A program made the position numbers and the translations under genes. Below are positions 33,187-42,304 of a stretch of 58,063 bases of DNA, in pieces. The notes beneath the pieces are model-generated. The model did not search any database, was not told the DNA's origin, and saw only the letters and a list, made by a program, of their open reading frames with translations. How positions within the stretch are numbered: the stretch's first letter is position 1; each line of letters begins with the position of its first letter. The stretch is taken from the NCBI GenBank assembly GCA_003176995.1, contig QHBN01000128.1:1-58063 (forward strand), read 5' to 3'. The DNA is from Candidatus Nitrosopolaris wilkensis. GTDB lineage: Archaea > Thermoproteota > Nitrososphaeria > Nitrososphaerales > Nitrososphaeraceae.

Positions 33187-34572
33187 GTGAAGAAAATAAT
33201 GCCAAACAGTAATGGCAGGTTATTTGGAACTAACGGCGTCAGAGGAGTTTTTGGTAGCGAACTTACACTGGATTTAATCGTCGATCTTTCTTACTCCCTA
33301 GCGACCTACTACGAAAACGGCCCAATTATTGTGGGATGCGATGGAAGGGAGTCTAGCCCCATTATCTCACGTATTGTCCGTTCGACAATCAACTCCGCAG
33401 GCGTCGATGTGCGTAATGCAGGTTTACTTCCCACTCCTTGTCTGCAATATGCCGTAAAATTCCTTGACTACAACGGTGGAATAATGATAACAGCATCTCA
33501 TAATCCTACTGAATATAATGGGATTAAGCCAATCGCAGCGGACGGTGTAGAGATTTCACGGGAAGACGAATTAGATGTTGAAGCGATTTATTACTCAAAG
33601 CGATTTTCCAAAATCGATGGATATGGGCTGGATTTTCCTGACCCCCTGGTAATCAATTCTTACCTAAACGAAGTTGCAAAGTTGATAGATATCCAGACGA
33701 TTCGAAATCGAAGGTTCACTATTGCGCTGGATGCCGGCAACGGTGTACAGGCGACTGTCGCCCCCTTACTTGCCGAAAGATTAGGGTGTAAGATAGTTGC
33801 TTTGAATAGTACTATAGACGGCACATTTCCCGCACGAGGATCAGAACCCACGCTGGATAATCTCGAAGTTTTATCTAGCATTGTTAGAGGCACGAAGGCA
33901 GATCTAGGAGTAGCGTATGATGGCGATGGAGACCGGAGCATGTTTTGTGATGAAAAAGGAGTAGTACACCCCGGCGATAGGACCGGAGCCATAATCGTGA
34001 ATAATTTGTTAACTACGAAGCACAGAGGTGCAGATGTGGTATGTCCGATAAATTCTACGATGGCTGTTTCTATAGTAGCAAATGAAGCCGGCTCAAAAGT
34101 TATCCATACGAAGGTTGGGAGCGTTGAAGTATCACGAGAGATGGTCAAGAGAAAATCGATAATAGGACTAGAAGAAAATGGTGGATTCATGTATGGGAAA
34201 TTAAATGAAGTCAGAGACGGTGTCATGACGACAGCACTTGTATTAGACATGATGGCAACAGAGAACCAAACGCTTTCAACTCTGATGTCATCGTTACCAA
34301 AAATATATCAATACAAAGCGAAATTTAGATGCGACAAACAGAAAGCGACTAAGGTTGTGCAATCATGCATGGAACACGGCAGCTTTCAGAAAGTAGAAAC
34401 TCTAGACGGTGCAAAGATATGGATAGATAAAGAAACTTGGGTGATGGTAAGACCGAGTGGCACAGAGCCATTAGTTAGAATGTATGCAGAATCTACAGAC
34501 GAGACGCTGTTGAATTCAAAAGTGAGAGAATATAGGCGCTTGATTGAAGGTACTATTAATAGCGCTCAATGA
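33187..34572 (+). CDS. glmM: Phosphoglucosamine mutase / phosphohexomutase
   Basis: An alpha-D-phosphohexomutase of about 460 residues. RLFGTNGVRGVFG at the N-terminus, the phosphoserine loop TASHNPTEYNG (Ser about 98), metal-binding DGDGDRS (about 240), the sugar-binding GLEENGGFMYG, and the C-terminal phosphate-binding RPSGTEPLVR are all present. The SHNP plus GLEENGG pattern suits archaeal GlmM. GTG at 33187 opens the frame, but ATG at 33199 is better placed 29 nt after the TATA element. It pairs functionally with glmS (12.1 kb). Confidence 0.93.
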   Translation: MKKIMPNSNGRLFGTNGVRGVFGSELTLDLIVDLSYSLATYYENGPIIVGCDGRESSPIISRIVRSTINSAGVDVRNAGLLPTPCLQYAVKFLDYNGGIMITASHNPTEYNGIKPIAADGVEISREDELDVEAIYYSKRFSKIDGYGLDFPDPLVINSYLNEVAKLIDIQTIRNRRFTIALDAGNGVQATVAPLLAERLGCKIVALNSTIDGTFPARGSEPTLDNLEVLSSIVRGTKADLGVAYDGDGDRSMFCDEKGVVHPGDRTGAIIVNNLLTTKHRGADVVCPINSTMAVSIVANEAGSKVIHTKVGSVEVSREMVKRKSIIGLEENGGFMYGKLNEVRDGVMTTALVLDMMATENQTLSTLMSSLPKIYQYKAKFRCDKQKATKVVQSCMEHGSFQKVETLDGAKIWIDKETWVMVRPSGTEPLVRMYAESTDETLLNSKVREYRRLIEGTINSAQ

Positions 34573-34590
34573 GTCTAAAATAGACAACAC

Positions 34591-34654
34591 TTTTAATACT
34601 GTTATTTGCCTCTTAGAGAAGACCAAGATGATCCCAATGGGTGATAATTAAGCA
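34591..34654 (+). promoter_or_regulatory. L7Ae-cluster leader with hairpin and seven-codon ORF
   Basis: TTTTAATAC near 34591 is the likely TATA element, giving a leader of about 35 nt. Within it, ATGATCCCAATGGGTGATAA (34628-34647) folds as CCC-AAT-GGG flanked by GAT and TGAT, allowing U-U, A-G and G-A pairs like the core of a box C/D kink-turn. The same bases encode a 7-codon frame (ATG 34628, TAA 34649-34651) in frame with L7Ae. L7Ae binding to a kink-turn in its own leader is known in archaea; whether it occurs here is inference. Confidence 0.4.
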
Positions 34655-35035
34655 ATGAGTAAACCATATTATGTAAAGTTTGAAACTCCAAAAGATCTAG
34701 TTAATGCTGTATATGAGGCGGTACGTATAGCAAAGCAGAGCGGGAGGGTAAGAAAAGGCACCAATGAGACCACTAAAGCAATCGAGCGGGGTACCAGTAG
34801 ATTAGTGGTCATCGCAGAAGACGTTGAACCTCCTGAGGTTGTTGCCCATTTGCCAATTCTTTGTGAAGAGAGGAATGCCGCATATATTTTTGTACCTAGC
34901 AAGCAGCAGCTTGGTGCGTCCCTTGGAATAGACGTGGGCTCTGCGGCTGCAACGATTTTAGATGCAGGAGAAGATCAGCATATCCTTGAACAAGTTGTAA
35001 GCTCGATTACTTCTATTAAGGCTAAAAAGGAATAG
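34655..35035 (+). CDS. rpl7ae: 50S ribosomal protein L7Ae
   Basis: A 126-residue L7Ae/L30e-family protein that binds kink-turns in rRNA, box C/D and H/ACA sRNAs and RNase P RNA. Seen: KGTNETTKAIERG (RNA-contacting loop), LVVIAEDVEPPEVVAHLPILCEE, and the specificity loop LGASLGIDVGSAAATI. ATG at 34655. It leads the conserved archaeal cluster L7Ae-S28e-L24e-Ndk-aIF5B, with a 7-nt gap to S28e. Confidence 0.97.
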   Translation: MSKPYYVKFETPKDLVNAVYEAVRIAKQSGRVRKGTNETTKAIERGTSRLVVIAEDVEPPEVVAHLPILCEERNAAYIFVPSKQQLGASLGIDVGSAAATILDAGEDQHILEQVVSSITSIKAKKE

Positions 35036-35042
35036 TCATTAA

Positions 35043-35258
35043 ATGAGTAAGACATCAGAAGAAAGGGTTATTCCTGCTGAGGTGATTCAAATTGTTGGCA
35101 GAACGGGTATTGCAGGTGAGGTTATACAGGTAAGGGTTAGAGTCCTGGAAGGAAAAGACAAGGGCCGTATTTTAACTAGAAATGTCAAAGGTTCGGTCAG
35201 AATGAACGATATCTTGATGCTCAGGGAAACTGAAAGAGAAGCGCGGAAGATAAAGTGA
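35043..35258 (+). CDS. rps28e: 30S ribosomal protein S28e
   Basis: 71 residues of eS28: [27 protein letters not shown], then [19 protein letters not shown] and the conserved ending [10 protein letters not shown]. It is an OB-fold protein at the mRNA exit region. ATG at 35043, 7 nt after the L7Ae stop, inside the L7Ae cluster. Confidence 0.97.
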   Translation: MSKTSEERVIPAEVIQIVGRTGIAGEVIQVRVRVLEGKDKGRILTRNVKGSVRMNDILMLRETEREARKIK

Positions 35259-35299
35259 TATCTCGAGCATTATCCGGTAGGTATAGGATATGATATGAT

Positions 35300-35512
35300 A
35301 TGAGCAAGACGGCGATATCTGTACGTAATTGCTTTTTCTGTGGCAGGCATGTGACTACAGGGCAAGGGACAATGCTTGTCAAAAATGACGGCTCAATTCA
35401 GTGGACATGTTCTAATAAATGTAAAAAGAATCTCCGGAAGCTGAAGCGTGACCCCAGAAAGTTCAAATGGACCACAAAATACGTGAAAGGTGGTATTAAG
35501 GTAAAAAAGTAA
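35300..35512 (+). CDS. rpl24e: 50S ribosomal protein L24e
   Basis: 70 residues of eL24 with a zinc ribbon: CFFC (about 11-14) and CSNKC (about 36-40), then KKNLRKLKRDPRKFKWTTKY, diagnostic of the family. It binds 23S rRNA near the subunit interface. ATG at 35300, 41 nt after S28e; ndk follows after 4 nt. Confidence 0.97.
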   Translation: MSKTAISVRNCFFCGRHVTTGQGTMLVKNDGSIQWTCSNKCKKNLRKLKRDPRKFKWTTKYVKGGIKVKK

Positions 35513-35516
35513 TACC

Positions 35517-35930
35517 ATGGTAGTGGAACAGACTCTTCTCGTTGTTAAACCTGACGGCGTAGGACGACAGCTAACTGGCAGAATTCTGGCGAGGTTTGAA
35601 GAAAAAGGTTTTCAGATAAAAAATATAACGTCATTTAATTTTACTATAGAGAAGGCTCAAGAATTCTACGCACCGCATAGGGATAAAGCATTTTTTAACG
35701 ATTTAGTAAAATTCATCTCATCCGGTTTGGTCGTTGCGTGTATAGTAGAAGGAACTAATGCATTAATTTCTGTAAGATTAATGATAGGAGCAACCAAATC
35801 TTTCGAGGCGGCGCCTGGAACCATTAGAGGTGATTTTGGAATTGGTCTAACAGACAATGTAATTCACGCCTCTGATTCATATGAAAGCTTCATAAAAGAG
35901 TCCAGAGTCATTTTCGATCGTATTACATAA
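35517..35930 (+). CDS. ndk: Nucleoside diphosphate kinase
   Basis: A 137-residue NDK transferring phosphate from ATP to other NDPs. TLLVVKPDGVGRQLTGRI at the N-terminus and the active-site His in NVIHASDSYES (about 117) are intact, as are RLMIGATKSFEAAPGTIRGDFG for nucleotide binding. It abuts the aIF5B start (TAA then GTG), so translation is coupled. Confidence 0.97.
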   Translation: MVVEQTLLVVKPDGVGRQLTGRILARFEEKGFQIKNITSFNFTIEKAQEFYAPHRDKAFFNDLVKFISSGLVVACIVEGTNALISVRLMIGATKSFEAAPGTIRGDFGIGLTDNVIHASDSYESFIKESRVIFDRIT

Positions 35931-37730
35931 GTGCAGCTCCGACAGCCCGTAGTAGTGGTTTTGGGTCACGTAGACTCTGGCAAAACTTCTTTACTAGATA
36001 GAATACGCGGGACGGCCGTCCAGGCCAGAGAGGTCGGAGGTATTACACAGCACATTGGGGCCAGCTTCTTTCCTATCGAAACGGTAAAAGAGATTACAGG
36101 ACTGTTGTATCAAAAACTGGCAAAAGCTGAAACTCAGATTCCAGGTTTACTAGTCATAGACACGCCAGGACACGAGGTTTTTGCTAATCTACGAATGCGT
36201 GGAGGCTCAGCAGCAGATCTTGCGATAGTTGTTGTTGACGTAAACAAGGGATTTGAGCCTCAGACCATCGAAAGTGTGGGAATACTTGCAAAAAGAAAAG
36301 TGCCGTTTGTGATTGCTCTAAATAAGGTTGACGTCGTTAATGGCTGGCGTAAATCAAATCAATCAAAAAACAAGGTCTCCTTCATTACGGATGAAATTAA
36401 AGAACAGGATAGTTCCGTGAGTACCCTATTAGATGAAAAAATATACGGGGTAGTAGGTGCACTTTCAAGAATGGGTTACAATTCAGAGGTATTCTGGCGA
36501 GTTAAAGATTTCGCAAAAGAACTTGCAATCGTGCCTGTAAGTGCGGTAACGGGCGTTGGAATACCGGAATTACTTGCGGTATTGGTCGGTCTTGCACAGC
36601 AATATATGGCTACCAAGTTGGAAAGACACGATGGAGTAGCAAGAGGAATAATTCTTGAAATCACCGACGAGGTTGGCTTAGGTCCGTCTGCAAATACTAT
36701 TGTTCTTGATGGAGTATTAAGACAAGGCGATAATATTGTTTTGGCGAAAAGAAACTCTGCCATAGTTACTAAAATCAAGTCCTTGCTTCTACCAAAACCG
36801 TTAGATGAGATGCGAGATCCGAGGGATAAATTTAGACCAGTCACTGAAGTCATTGCAGCAGCAGGCGTAAAAATAACAGCGCCAGATCTAGAAGGTGTTC
36901 TAGCAGGTAGTCCATTATATGTGCTAAAGAGGGGAGAAAATGAAGAGAGACTCAAGTCAATAGTGGACTCAGAAATTAAAAGTGCCTTCATCGCCACTAA
37001 TTCAAACGGAGTTATACTAAAATGCGATACGATTGGTTCTATAGAAGCGGTTACGGACCTCCTCAAAAGAGAGAACATTACGATCCAGAGCGCTGATATT
37101 GGGCCTATTACCAGAAGGGATGTAATTGCAGCATCTGCAGTACGAGAGAAGGACAGATACATGGGCGTGGTTCTTGGATTTAATGTAAAAATTTTAGAAG
37201 AGGCACTTAAAGAATCACAGGAACGAAATGTTAAGATCGTTAATGATCGAATAATATACAATTTAGTGAGATCATATACAGACTGGATAAAGTTCCAAAA
37301 AGAGCATGAAGATTCCATTTTATTTAACGAAATAGCACCGGTTTGTAAATTCCAATTTTTGAAGGGGTTCATATTTAGACGTAACGACCCTGCCGTATTC
37401 GGAGCAGAAGTTCTAGTCGGGAAGCTTAGACAGAAAGTGCGAGTGATAAATGACGGAGGCAAGAAGATAGGCGTAATACATCAAGTCCAGGAAAATGGCA
37501 AATCGATAGAAGAAGCAACTAAGGGGATGCAGATTGCAGTCTCTATTAGAGGGCCAGTAATTGGAAGACAAATTAACGAAGGAGATGTTTTCTATACTGA
37601 TCTTAACAGCAAGGAGGCAAAGATGCTCTTAGAACGATTTAAGGTACGACTGAACTCCGAAGAGGAAGATGTTTTTGGCAAAATTTTATCGCTGAAAAGA
37701 AACGAAGATCAGGCCTTCGGTTACTTATAA
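35931..37730 (+). CDS. infB: Translation initiation factor aIF5B (IF2 family)
   Basis: A 599-residue GTPase promoting subunit joining. G1 is VLGHVDSGKTSLLD (about 10-23), switch II is IDTPGHEVFANLR, G4 is ALNKVD. Domains II, III and IV follow (GIILEITDEVGLGPSANTI; ITIQSADIGPITRRDVIAA; GAEVLVGKLRQKVRVI), without a bacterial N-terminal extension, as in archaea. The start is GTG at 35931, directly after the ndk stop. Last gene of the L7Ae cluster; thioredoxin converges from the other side. Confidence 0.97.
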   Translation: MQLRQPVVVVLGHVDSGKTSLLDRIRGTAVQAREVGGITQHIGASFFPIETVKEITGLLYQKLAKAETQIPGLLVIDTPGHEVFANLRMRGGSAADLAIVVVDVNKGFEPQTIESVGILAKRKVPFVIALNKVDVVNGWRKSNQSKNKVSFITDEIKEQDSSVSTLLDEKIYGVVGALSRMGYNSEVFWRVKDFAKELAIVPVSAVTGVGIPELLAVLVGLAQQYMATKLERHDGVARGIILEITDEVGLGPSANTIVLDGVLRQGDNIVLAKRNSAIVTKIKSLLLPKPLDEMRDPRDKFRPVTEVIAAAGVKITAPDLEGVLAGSPLYVLKRGENEERLKSIVDSEIKSAFIATNSNGVILKCDTIGSIEAVTDLLKRENITIQSADIGPITRRDVIAASAVREKDRYMGVVLGFNVKILEEALKESQERNVKIVNDRIIYNLVRSYTDWIKFQKEHEDSILFNEIAPVCKFQFLKGFIFRRNDPAVFGAEVLVGKLRQKVRVINDGGKKIGVIHQVQENGKSIEEATKGMQIAVSIRGPVIGRQINEGDVFYTDLNSKEAKMLLERFKVRLNSEEEDVFGKILSLKRNEDQAFGYL

Positions 37731-37773
37731 ACTCTGGAATTGACCAACTAAAAACCAGACAACATGTGAGGGA

Positions 37774-38121
37774 CTATTGGTATTTTTGTAGTAATCCCTC
37801 TAAGCCTTTTTCTCCGACTGCGCCCACTGCCCTATCTATTGCCTTGCCATTCATGAAAATAATAAATGTAGGAATAGCATACACGTCAAATTTCATGGCA
37901 ACCCCTTGATTGTCGTCGACATTCAACCTTGCGAACATTACTTTGTCGAGATACTTTTTGGCTAACTTATCGAAAATAGGTAGCATGAATTGACATGGCC
38001 CGCACCAAGTCGCCCAAAAATCCACCAACACGGGTTTGGTTCCACTCACTATTTCATCAAAATTTTTCTCAGAAAGCTCCATTAGAGCTTGCATACTAGT
38101 ACTTTTTTTTTCCTCACTCAT
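37774..38121 (-). CDS. trxA: Thioredoxin
   Basis: A 115-residue classical thioredoxin: VLVDFWATWCGPCQFMLP with the CGPC active site (about 41-44), NVDDNQGVAMKFDVYAIPTF with the cis-Pro, and FMNGKAIDRAVGA. An N-terminal extension of about 15 residues (MSEEKKSTSMQAL) is charged. It reduces protein disulfides in the cytosol. ATG at 38121. Convergent with aIF5B; archease lies about 100 nt upstream on the same strand. Confidence 0.96.
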   Translation of the reverse strand: MSEEKKSTSMQALMELSEKNFDEIVSGTKPVLVDFWATWCGPCQFMLPIFDKLAKKYLDKVMFARLNVDDNQGVAMKFDVYAIPTFIIFMNGKAIDRAVGAVGEKGLEGLLQKYQ

Positions 38122-38218
38122 TGCACAAAAAGTAAAGCAGCAATTTGCTATTTAAGATTTTGTCATGAATCAATTGTCCGAGTATGATGGTCACTTTTGT
38201 AGCCGCGACGTTGCAATG

Positions 38219-38644
38219 TCAAAGGTCTAGCAAAAAGCGAATAGTCACCTCTTTGCAATCTTGCTTGATTTCCATCTCATGATATGTTATCGCTTTAATC
38301 TCTATTTTGTAATGGTGCTTCTCTAAGTCGATATGTTCTCCCTTTGCGACTGCGTTGATCGAATACCAATCCTCACATTCAGATATGATAACTTTTGAAT
38401 CTGAAACCACGATATTGTCTATTAGCATTATTAGCATGATCTTCTCTAGCCAGTTGTAAAGCAGGCTCTTAAGGTCATGTCCCTCGGCGTAGATCCCGAC
38501 TTCCATATCAGGAATGACTTCAGATAATTCGAACATCGTATTGACTAGGCCCAGGGCAGAATTTGCAAAAGCATCTTCCAGTGTATTCCCATACGCTTCA
38601 ACGATAACGTCAGTCATGTGATCTAAGTAGCGAAAGCCTGTCAT
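38219..38644 (-). CDS. Archease
   Basis: About 141 residues of archease, the small calcium-binding protein that activates the RNA ligase RtcB in tRNA splicing. GFRYLDHMTDVIVEAYG at the N-terminus holds the metal-binding Asp/His cluster; LLYNWLEKIMLIMLID is the central helix; EIKAITYHEMEIKQ and RFLLDL close the protein as in the family. ATG at 38644 is preferred to TTG at 38653 because it places TGFRYLDH at the start. It is relevant because two tRNA genes in this window carry introns. Confidence 0.92.
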   Translation of the reverse strand: MTGFRYLDHMTDVIVEAYGNTLEDAFANSALGLVNTMFELSEVIPDMEVGIYAEGHDLKSLLYNWLEKIMLIMLIDNIVVSDSKVIISECEDWYSINAVAKGEHIDLEKHHYKIEIKAITYHEMEIKQDCKEVTIRFLLDL

Positions 38645-38716
38645 ATTGCCCAATTTTGCCTTATATCCTTATAATTGATCGCAAAATCTAAATGCCCACC
38701 CCGAATTTTCTTGAGT

Positions 38717-40003
38717 ATGAAGTTAGAGCTTCCACGAGGGATGAGAGACCTCGAATCGGACGAGCTCCTTGGAATCACTTACATCAAAGAGAAATTCTTT
38801 GAGACTACGAGGCTATTCAACTTTAAAAGTATAGAGCCCTCTCCGGTCGAAATGCTTGCCACCCTTGAGGCAAAGGCCGGCCCTACGATATCCAACGACA
38901 TATACAGTTTTACTGACAAAGGGGGGCGAAATATTGCTTTAAGGTTTGACCTTACCATTGGATTAACACGCTTTATTGCTTCGAGACGGGATTTGAAAAT
39001 GCCGGCTAAGATTGCTGCATTTGCTGGCGTTTGGAGATACGACGAGCCACAGGCAGCACGATATAGGTATTTCCACCAATGGGATATAGAGATTTATGGC
39101 TCCTTTAGCTTCGAATCCGACGCGGAAGTAATAGAATTTGTTTCGATCTTTCTCAAGAAGCTGGGATTGAAGGTCATCATTGAGATAAATGATCTTCAGT
39201 TGACTGAGCAATATATTCAAAGAGTGCTCGGGGTTTATGATAAAAAGATTATCCGTGAAATGCTGAGAGCTCTCGACAAAGTTCCGAAGAAGGGCCTTGA
39301 AGAAGTTCTCAAAGAATACTCAAGCACAATAGACTCTACTCAGTTATGCAGCATACTAGATCTTTCTAGGATCAAGGGTAGTCTTGAAGAGGTTAAGTCA
39401 AATCTTGAAACAAAAGGCCTGATAAGCTGGCGAAATTTAGAAGAGTTAATGGATTCTTTGAAGTCAAGGAAAGTAAACGACACTAGGATCAACTTGGGAG
39501 TTGTGCGAGGGCTAGACTATTATTCCGGAATAGTTTTTGAGGCACTCGATCCTCTTGTGGATGTTGGTGCACTAGTCGGTGGGGGGAGATATGACATCTT
39601 GACGGACGCCTTCGGAAGGAAGGACGTCGGTGCCTCGGGTGCCGCTGGTGGAGTCGAAAGGATAGCGCTAGCGATGCAAAAACGTGGACTTTTGGAGCCA
39701 CTAAAAACTCCGATAGTCTACGTTGCCCACACATCGCTTAGTGTTAGAAAACATGTTCTGGAAATAGTATCTGATCTTAGAAAATCCGGCATTTATACCG
39801 ATTATGACATTCAGGGAAGGTCTATCCGAAGACAACTAGAAGACGCATACACCAAAAACTCACTTTTGATAGTTCTCGTTGTCCAAGGGGAAATAGAAAA
39901 TGGACTTGTAACGCTAAAGGACCTGAAGGACCATACCGAGACCATATTAAATGTGAACCATCTGCAGGAAGCCGTCTGTAGGGTGTTCCAGCATGGCAAC
40001 TGA
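38717..40003 (+). CDS. hisS: Histidyl-tRNA synthetase
   Basis: A class II synthetase of about 428 residues. MKLELPRGMRDLES is the standard N-terminus, so ATG at 38717 is chosen over the TTG at 38675. Motif 2 is FAGVWRYDEPQAARYRYFHQWDIEIYG; the His-specific loop is VVRGLDYYSGIVFE; motif 3 is GGGRYDILTDAFG and GAAGGVERIALAM; the anticodon-binding domain is the last 90 residues. Divergent from archease with a 72-bp promoter spacer. Intact. Confidence 0.95.
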   Translation: MKLELPRGMRDLESDELLGITYIKEKFFETTRLFNFKSIEPSPVEMLATLEAKAGPTISNDIYSFTDKGGRNIALRFDLTIGLTRFIASRRDLKMPAKIAAFAGVWRYDEPQAARYRYFHQWDIEIYGSFSFESDAEVIEFVSIFLKKLGLKVIIEINDLQLTEQYIQRVLGVYDKKIIREMLRALDKVPKKGLEEVLKEYSSTIDSTQLCSILDLSRIKGSLEEVKSNLETKGLISWRNLEELMDSLKSRKVNDTRINLGVVRGLDYYSGIVFEALDPLVDVGALVGGGRYDILTDAFGRKDVGASGAAGGVERIALAMQKRGLLEPLKTPIVYVAHTSLSVRKHVLEIVSDLRKSGIYTDYDIQGRSIRRQLEDAYTKNSLLIVLVVQGEIENGLVTLKDLKDHTETILNVNHLQEAVCRVFQHGN

Positions 40004-40177
40004 ATCTTATTGGGGTCTTCTGAAAGAAATTGACTCTATATCATGAGTTTTCGATTCCATGCTGCGTCGTTATCGTACGTGTGAAACAGCACGTAGTACG
40101 TAAGTCGGAGGTTCGCTACAAAATCGCTACGTAGGCCAGCTTGGAGATTGTGTGTGTTTGTCCGTCCAGCTTCTCAA

Positions 40178-40504
40178 CTAATTTTTATTTCCCCTTCTGA
40201 AGATTTGTGAAAATTTTCTCATATTGAACCAAGTAACAGAGAGCTGCAACATGCTTATTTCCTCTATGCTTGCTTTATGAATGCTCATGTATTTCTGTTC
40301 CAGCTTCCGATTCGAACACCATCGTTGTCTTTTTGATATCCAGATGTTCATTAATTGGTTCGAAGAGCTTCTTGAACATCTCCAGTTCGGTATCTGCTTG
40401 AATTGAAAGTATATTTTGTTTCCCTCTAACTTTATTGGTCGATGCAGATTACCTGTAGTATGACCGACCCTAACAGGTACTTCGACACTATCGTCTTCGT
40501 GCAT
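40178..40504 (-). pseudogene. Decayed gene of unknown family between hisS and sdhA
   Basis: The minus strand opens MHEDDSVEVPVRVGHTTG in one frame. After about 30 codons that frame loses protein character, while another becomes protein-like: ILSIQADTELEMFKKLFEP, then EHLDIKKTTMVFESEAG up to IHEHS, then TAA (40275-40277), then a further open, protein-like stretch HVAALCYLVQYEKIFTNLQ to a stop. One frameshift and one in-frame stop would thus break an original gene of about 105 codons. Alternatively only the ATG at 40379 (34 codons) is used. I do not recognise the family. Confidence 0.4.
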
Positions 40505-40552
40505 GAAAACTGAATTCGATTTTTTATCTTATTTTTGGTCACAAAGATATTT

Positions 40553-42304
40553 ATGAGATCGCTTTACCTCCCGAAGCAGCTGCAAGAACAGTTGGTCGAT
40601 TCAATCTCTCAGGACGTATTAATTATAGGCTCCGGTCTAGCCGGGTTGAGAGCGGCTATTTCTTCAGCTGCTACAAATGAGAAATTGGAGATCGCAGTGG
40701 TCTCTAAGGTCCAGGTCATGCGATCTCACTCTGTGTCTGCAGAAGGCGGAACTGCGGCTGTACTGTTCGAGGAAGAAGGAGACAATCAAGAATCTCACAT
40801 TTACGACACTATTAAGGGCAGTGACTTTCTTGCCGATCAGGACGTTGCTGAACGACTGGTTCATGATACGCCTTACGAAATTTATCAACTAGATCATTGG
40901 GGAATGCCGTGGTCTAGGAGAAATGATGGGAGGATCGACCAGCGCAATTTCGGAGGTTACTCATTCCCAAGAGCAACTTATGCTCAAGACAAGGTAGGTT
41001 TTTACGAGATGCAAACGCTCTATGACACATCTCTTAAATTTGACAATATCCGATTTTATAATGAGTGGTTTTGCACCTCCATCCTGAGTGATGAAAATAG
41101 TTTCAGAGGAGTCACTGCTATAGAAATGAAAACTGGGAACTTTTTCAAACTATTGGCACCTGCGGGCATAATATGCACGGGTGGAGCAGGCAGGATATAC
41201 AGTTTCTCAACTTATGCATATTCGTCTACGCCTGATGGTTTGGATATGGCCTACCGTGCAGGTATAGGCCTTAAGGACATGGAATTCGTACAGTTCCATC
41301 CAACAGGGATTTTGCCTTCTGGCATCCTAATTACAGAAGGCGCGAGAGGGGAAGGTGGATATCTTATCAATTCTGGAGGCGAGCGTTTTATGAAAAAGTA
41401 TGCACCAGAAAAACTTGAACTGGCGTCTAGAGATGTCGTTTCTCGTGCTATGATCCAAGAAATTCAGCAAGGCAAAGGCTTTAAGCATGAATCCGGTGCG
41501 GACTGCCTAAAACTTGATCTTACCCATTTAGGGGCTGACCATATAAAAGAACGATTGGCAGGAATTAGAGATATTGGAATCAAATTCTCTGGTGTCGACG
41601 TGATCGATGACCCGATTGAGATCAGACCAGTATGTCATTATATGATGGGCGGGATTCACACTAATATCGAAGGGGCTACTGAGATGAGAGGATTGTGGGC
41701 TGCAGGGGAGGCGGCTTGTAATAGTGTTCACGGAGCAAACCGGTTGGGTGCAAACTCAACTTCAGAGTGTCTTGTTTGGGGTCGAATTACTGGCGAATTG
41801 GCTGCGCGATACGCGTCTGGCTCTAAAGCTGCCTCTGTATCAGTATCTCCACAACAGCTCTTGGAAGAAGAAAAGAGAATTTATGATGGTATTTTCAGAG
41901 GAAGAGGGGAAGTGAATCCATATCAACTTAGGAGAGATCTGACCGATATTATGGATGCAAAGGCATATGTCTTCAGAGATGAAGAAGGTATGCAAGAAGG
42001 TTTAAAAAAAGTAGCCGCGCTGAAAACCTCGTCGTGGAAGCATGTAGACGACAAAGCACAAGAATACAACACTAATTTTATAAATGTGATGGAGATAGAT
42101 TCTATGTTAAGGATAGCAGAGATAGTGCTAATGGGGGCTTTGAATAGACAAGAATCAAGGGGAGCACACGCACGGACTGATTATCCAAGGAGGGATGACG
42201 TGAGCTTCCTGAAACACAGCTTGGCATACAATGGCATCCAGCCAAAAATCACCTGGTATCCAGTCACTATTACGCGTTATGCTCCTATGGAGAGAAAATA
42301 TTAG
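40553..42304 (+). CDS. sdhA: Succinate dehydrogenase flavoprotein subunit
   Basis: About 583 residues, complex II catalytic subunit, oxidising succinate to fumarate. The FAD-binding Rossmann motif is VLIIGSGLAGLRAAI (about 22-36); HSVSAEGGTAAV is the FAD-attachment region with its His; FHPTG, TEGARGEGGYLINSGGERFM, YMMGGIHTN, EAACNSVHGANRLGANS and QESRGAHARTDYPRRDD carry substrate and catalytic residues. ATG at 40553 is chosen; TTG at 40535 is an alternative. TTTTTTATC about 30 bp upstream is the likely promoter. First gene of sdhA-C-D-B. Confidence 0.96.
   Translation: MRSLYLPKQLQEQLVDSISQDVLIIGSGLAGLRAAISSAATNEKLEIAVVSKVQVMRSHSVSAEGGTAAVLFEEEGDNQESHIYDTIKGSDFLADQDVAERLVHDTPYEIYQLDHWGMPWSRRNDGRIDQRNFGGYSFPRATYAQDKVGFYEMQTLYDTSLKFDNIRFYNEWFCTSILSDENSFRGVTAIEMKTGNFFKLLAPAGIICTGGAGRIYSFSTYAYSSTPDGLDMAYRAGIGLKDMEFVQFHPTGILPSGILITEGARGEGGYLINSGGERFMKKYAPEKLELASRDVVSRAMIQEIQQGKGFKHESGADCLKLDLTHLGADHIKERLAGIRDIGIKFSGVDVIDDPIEIRPVCHYMMGGIHTNIEGATEMRGLWAAGEAACNSVHGANRLGANSTSECLVWGRITGELAARYASGSKAASVSVSPQQLLEEEKRIYDGIFRGRGEVNPYQLRRDLTDIMDAKAYVFRDEEGMQEGLKKVAALKTSSWKHVDDKAQEYNTNFINVMEIDSMLRIAEIVLMGALNRQESRGAHARTDYPRRDDVSFLKHSLAYNGIQPKITWYPVTITRYAPMERKY

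Noticed and set aside
36476-37462. 328-codon minus-strand frame inside aIF5B
   Set aside because: Antisense shadow of a strongly conserved gene; low-complexity Ser/Thr/Leu composition.
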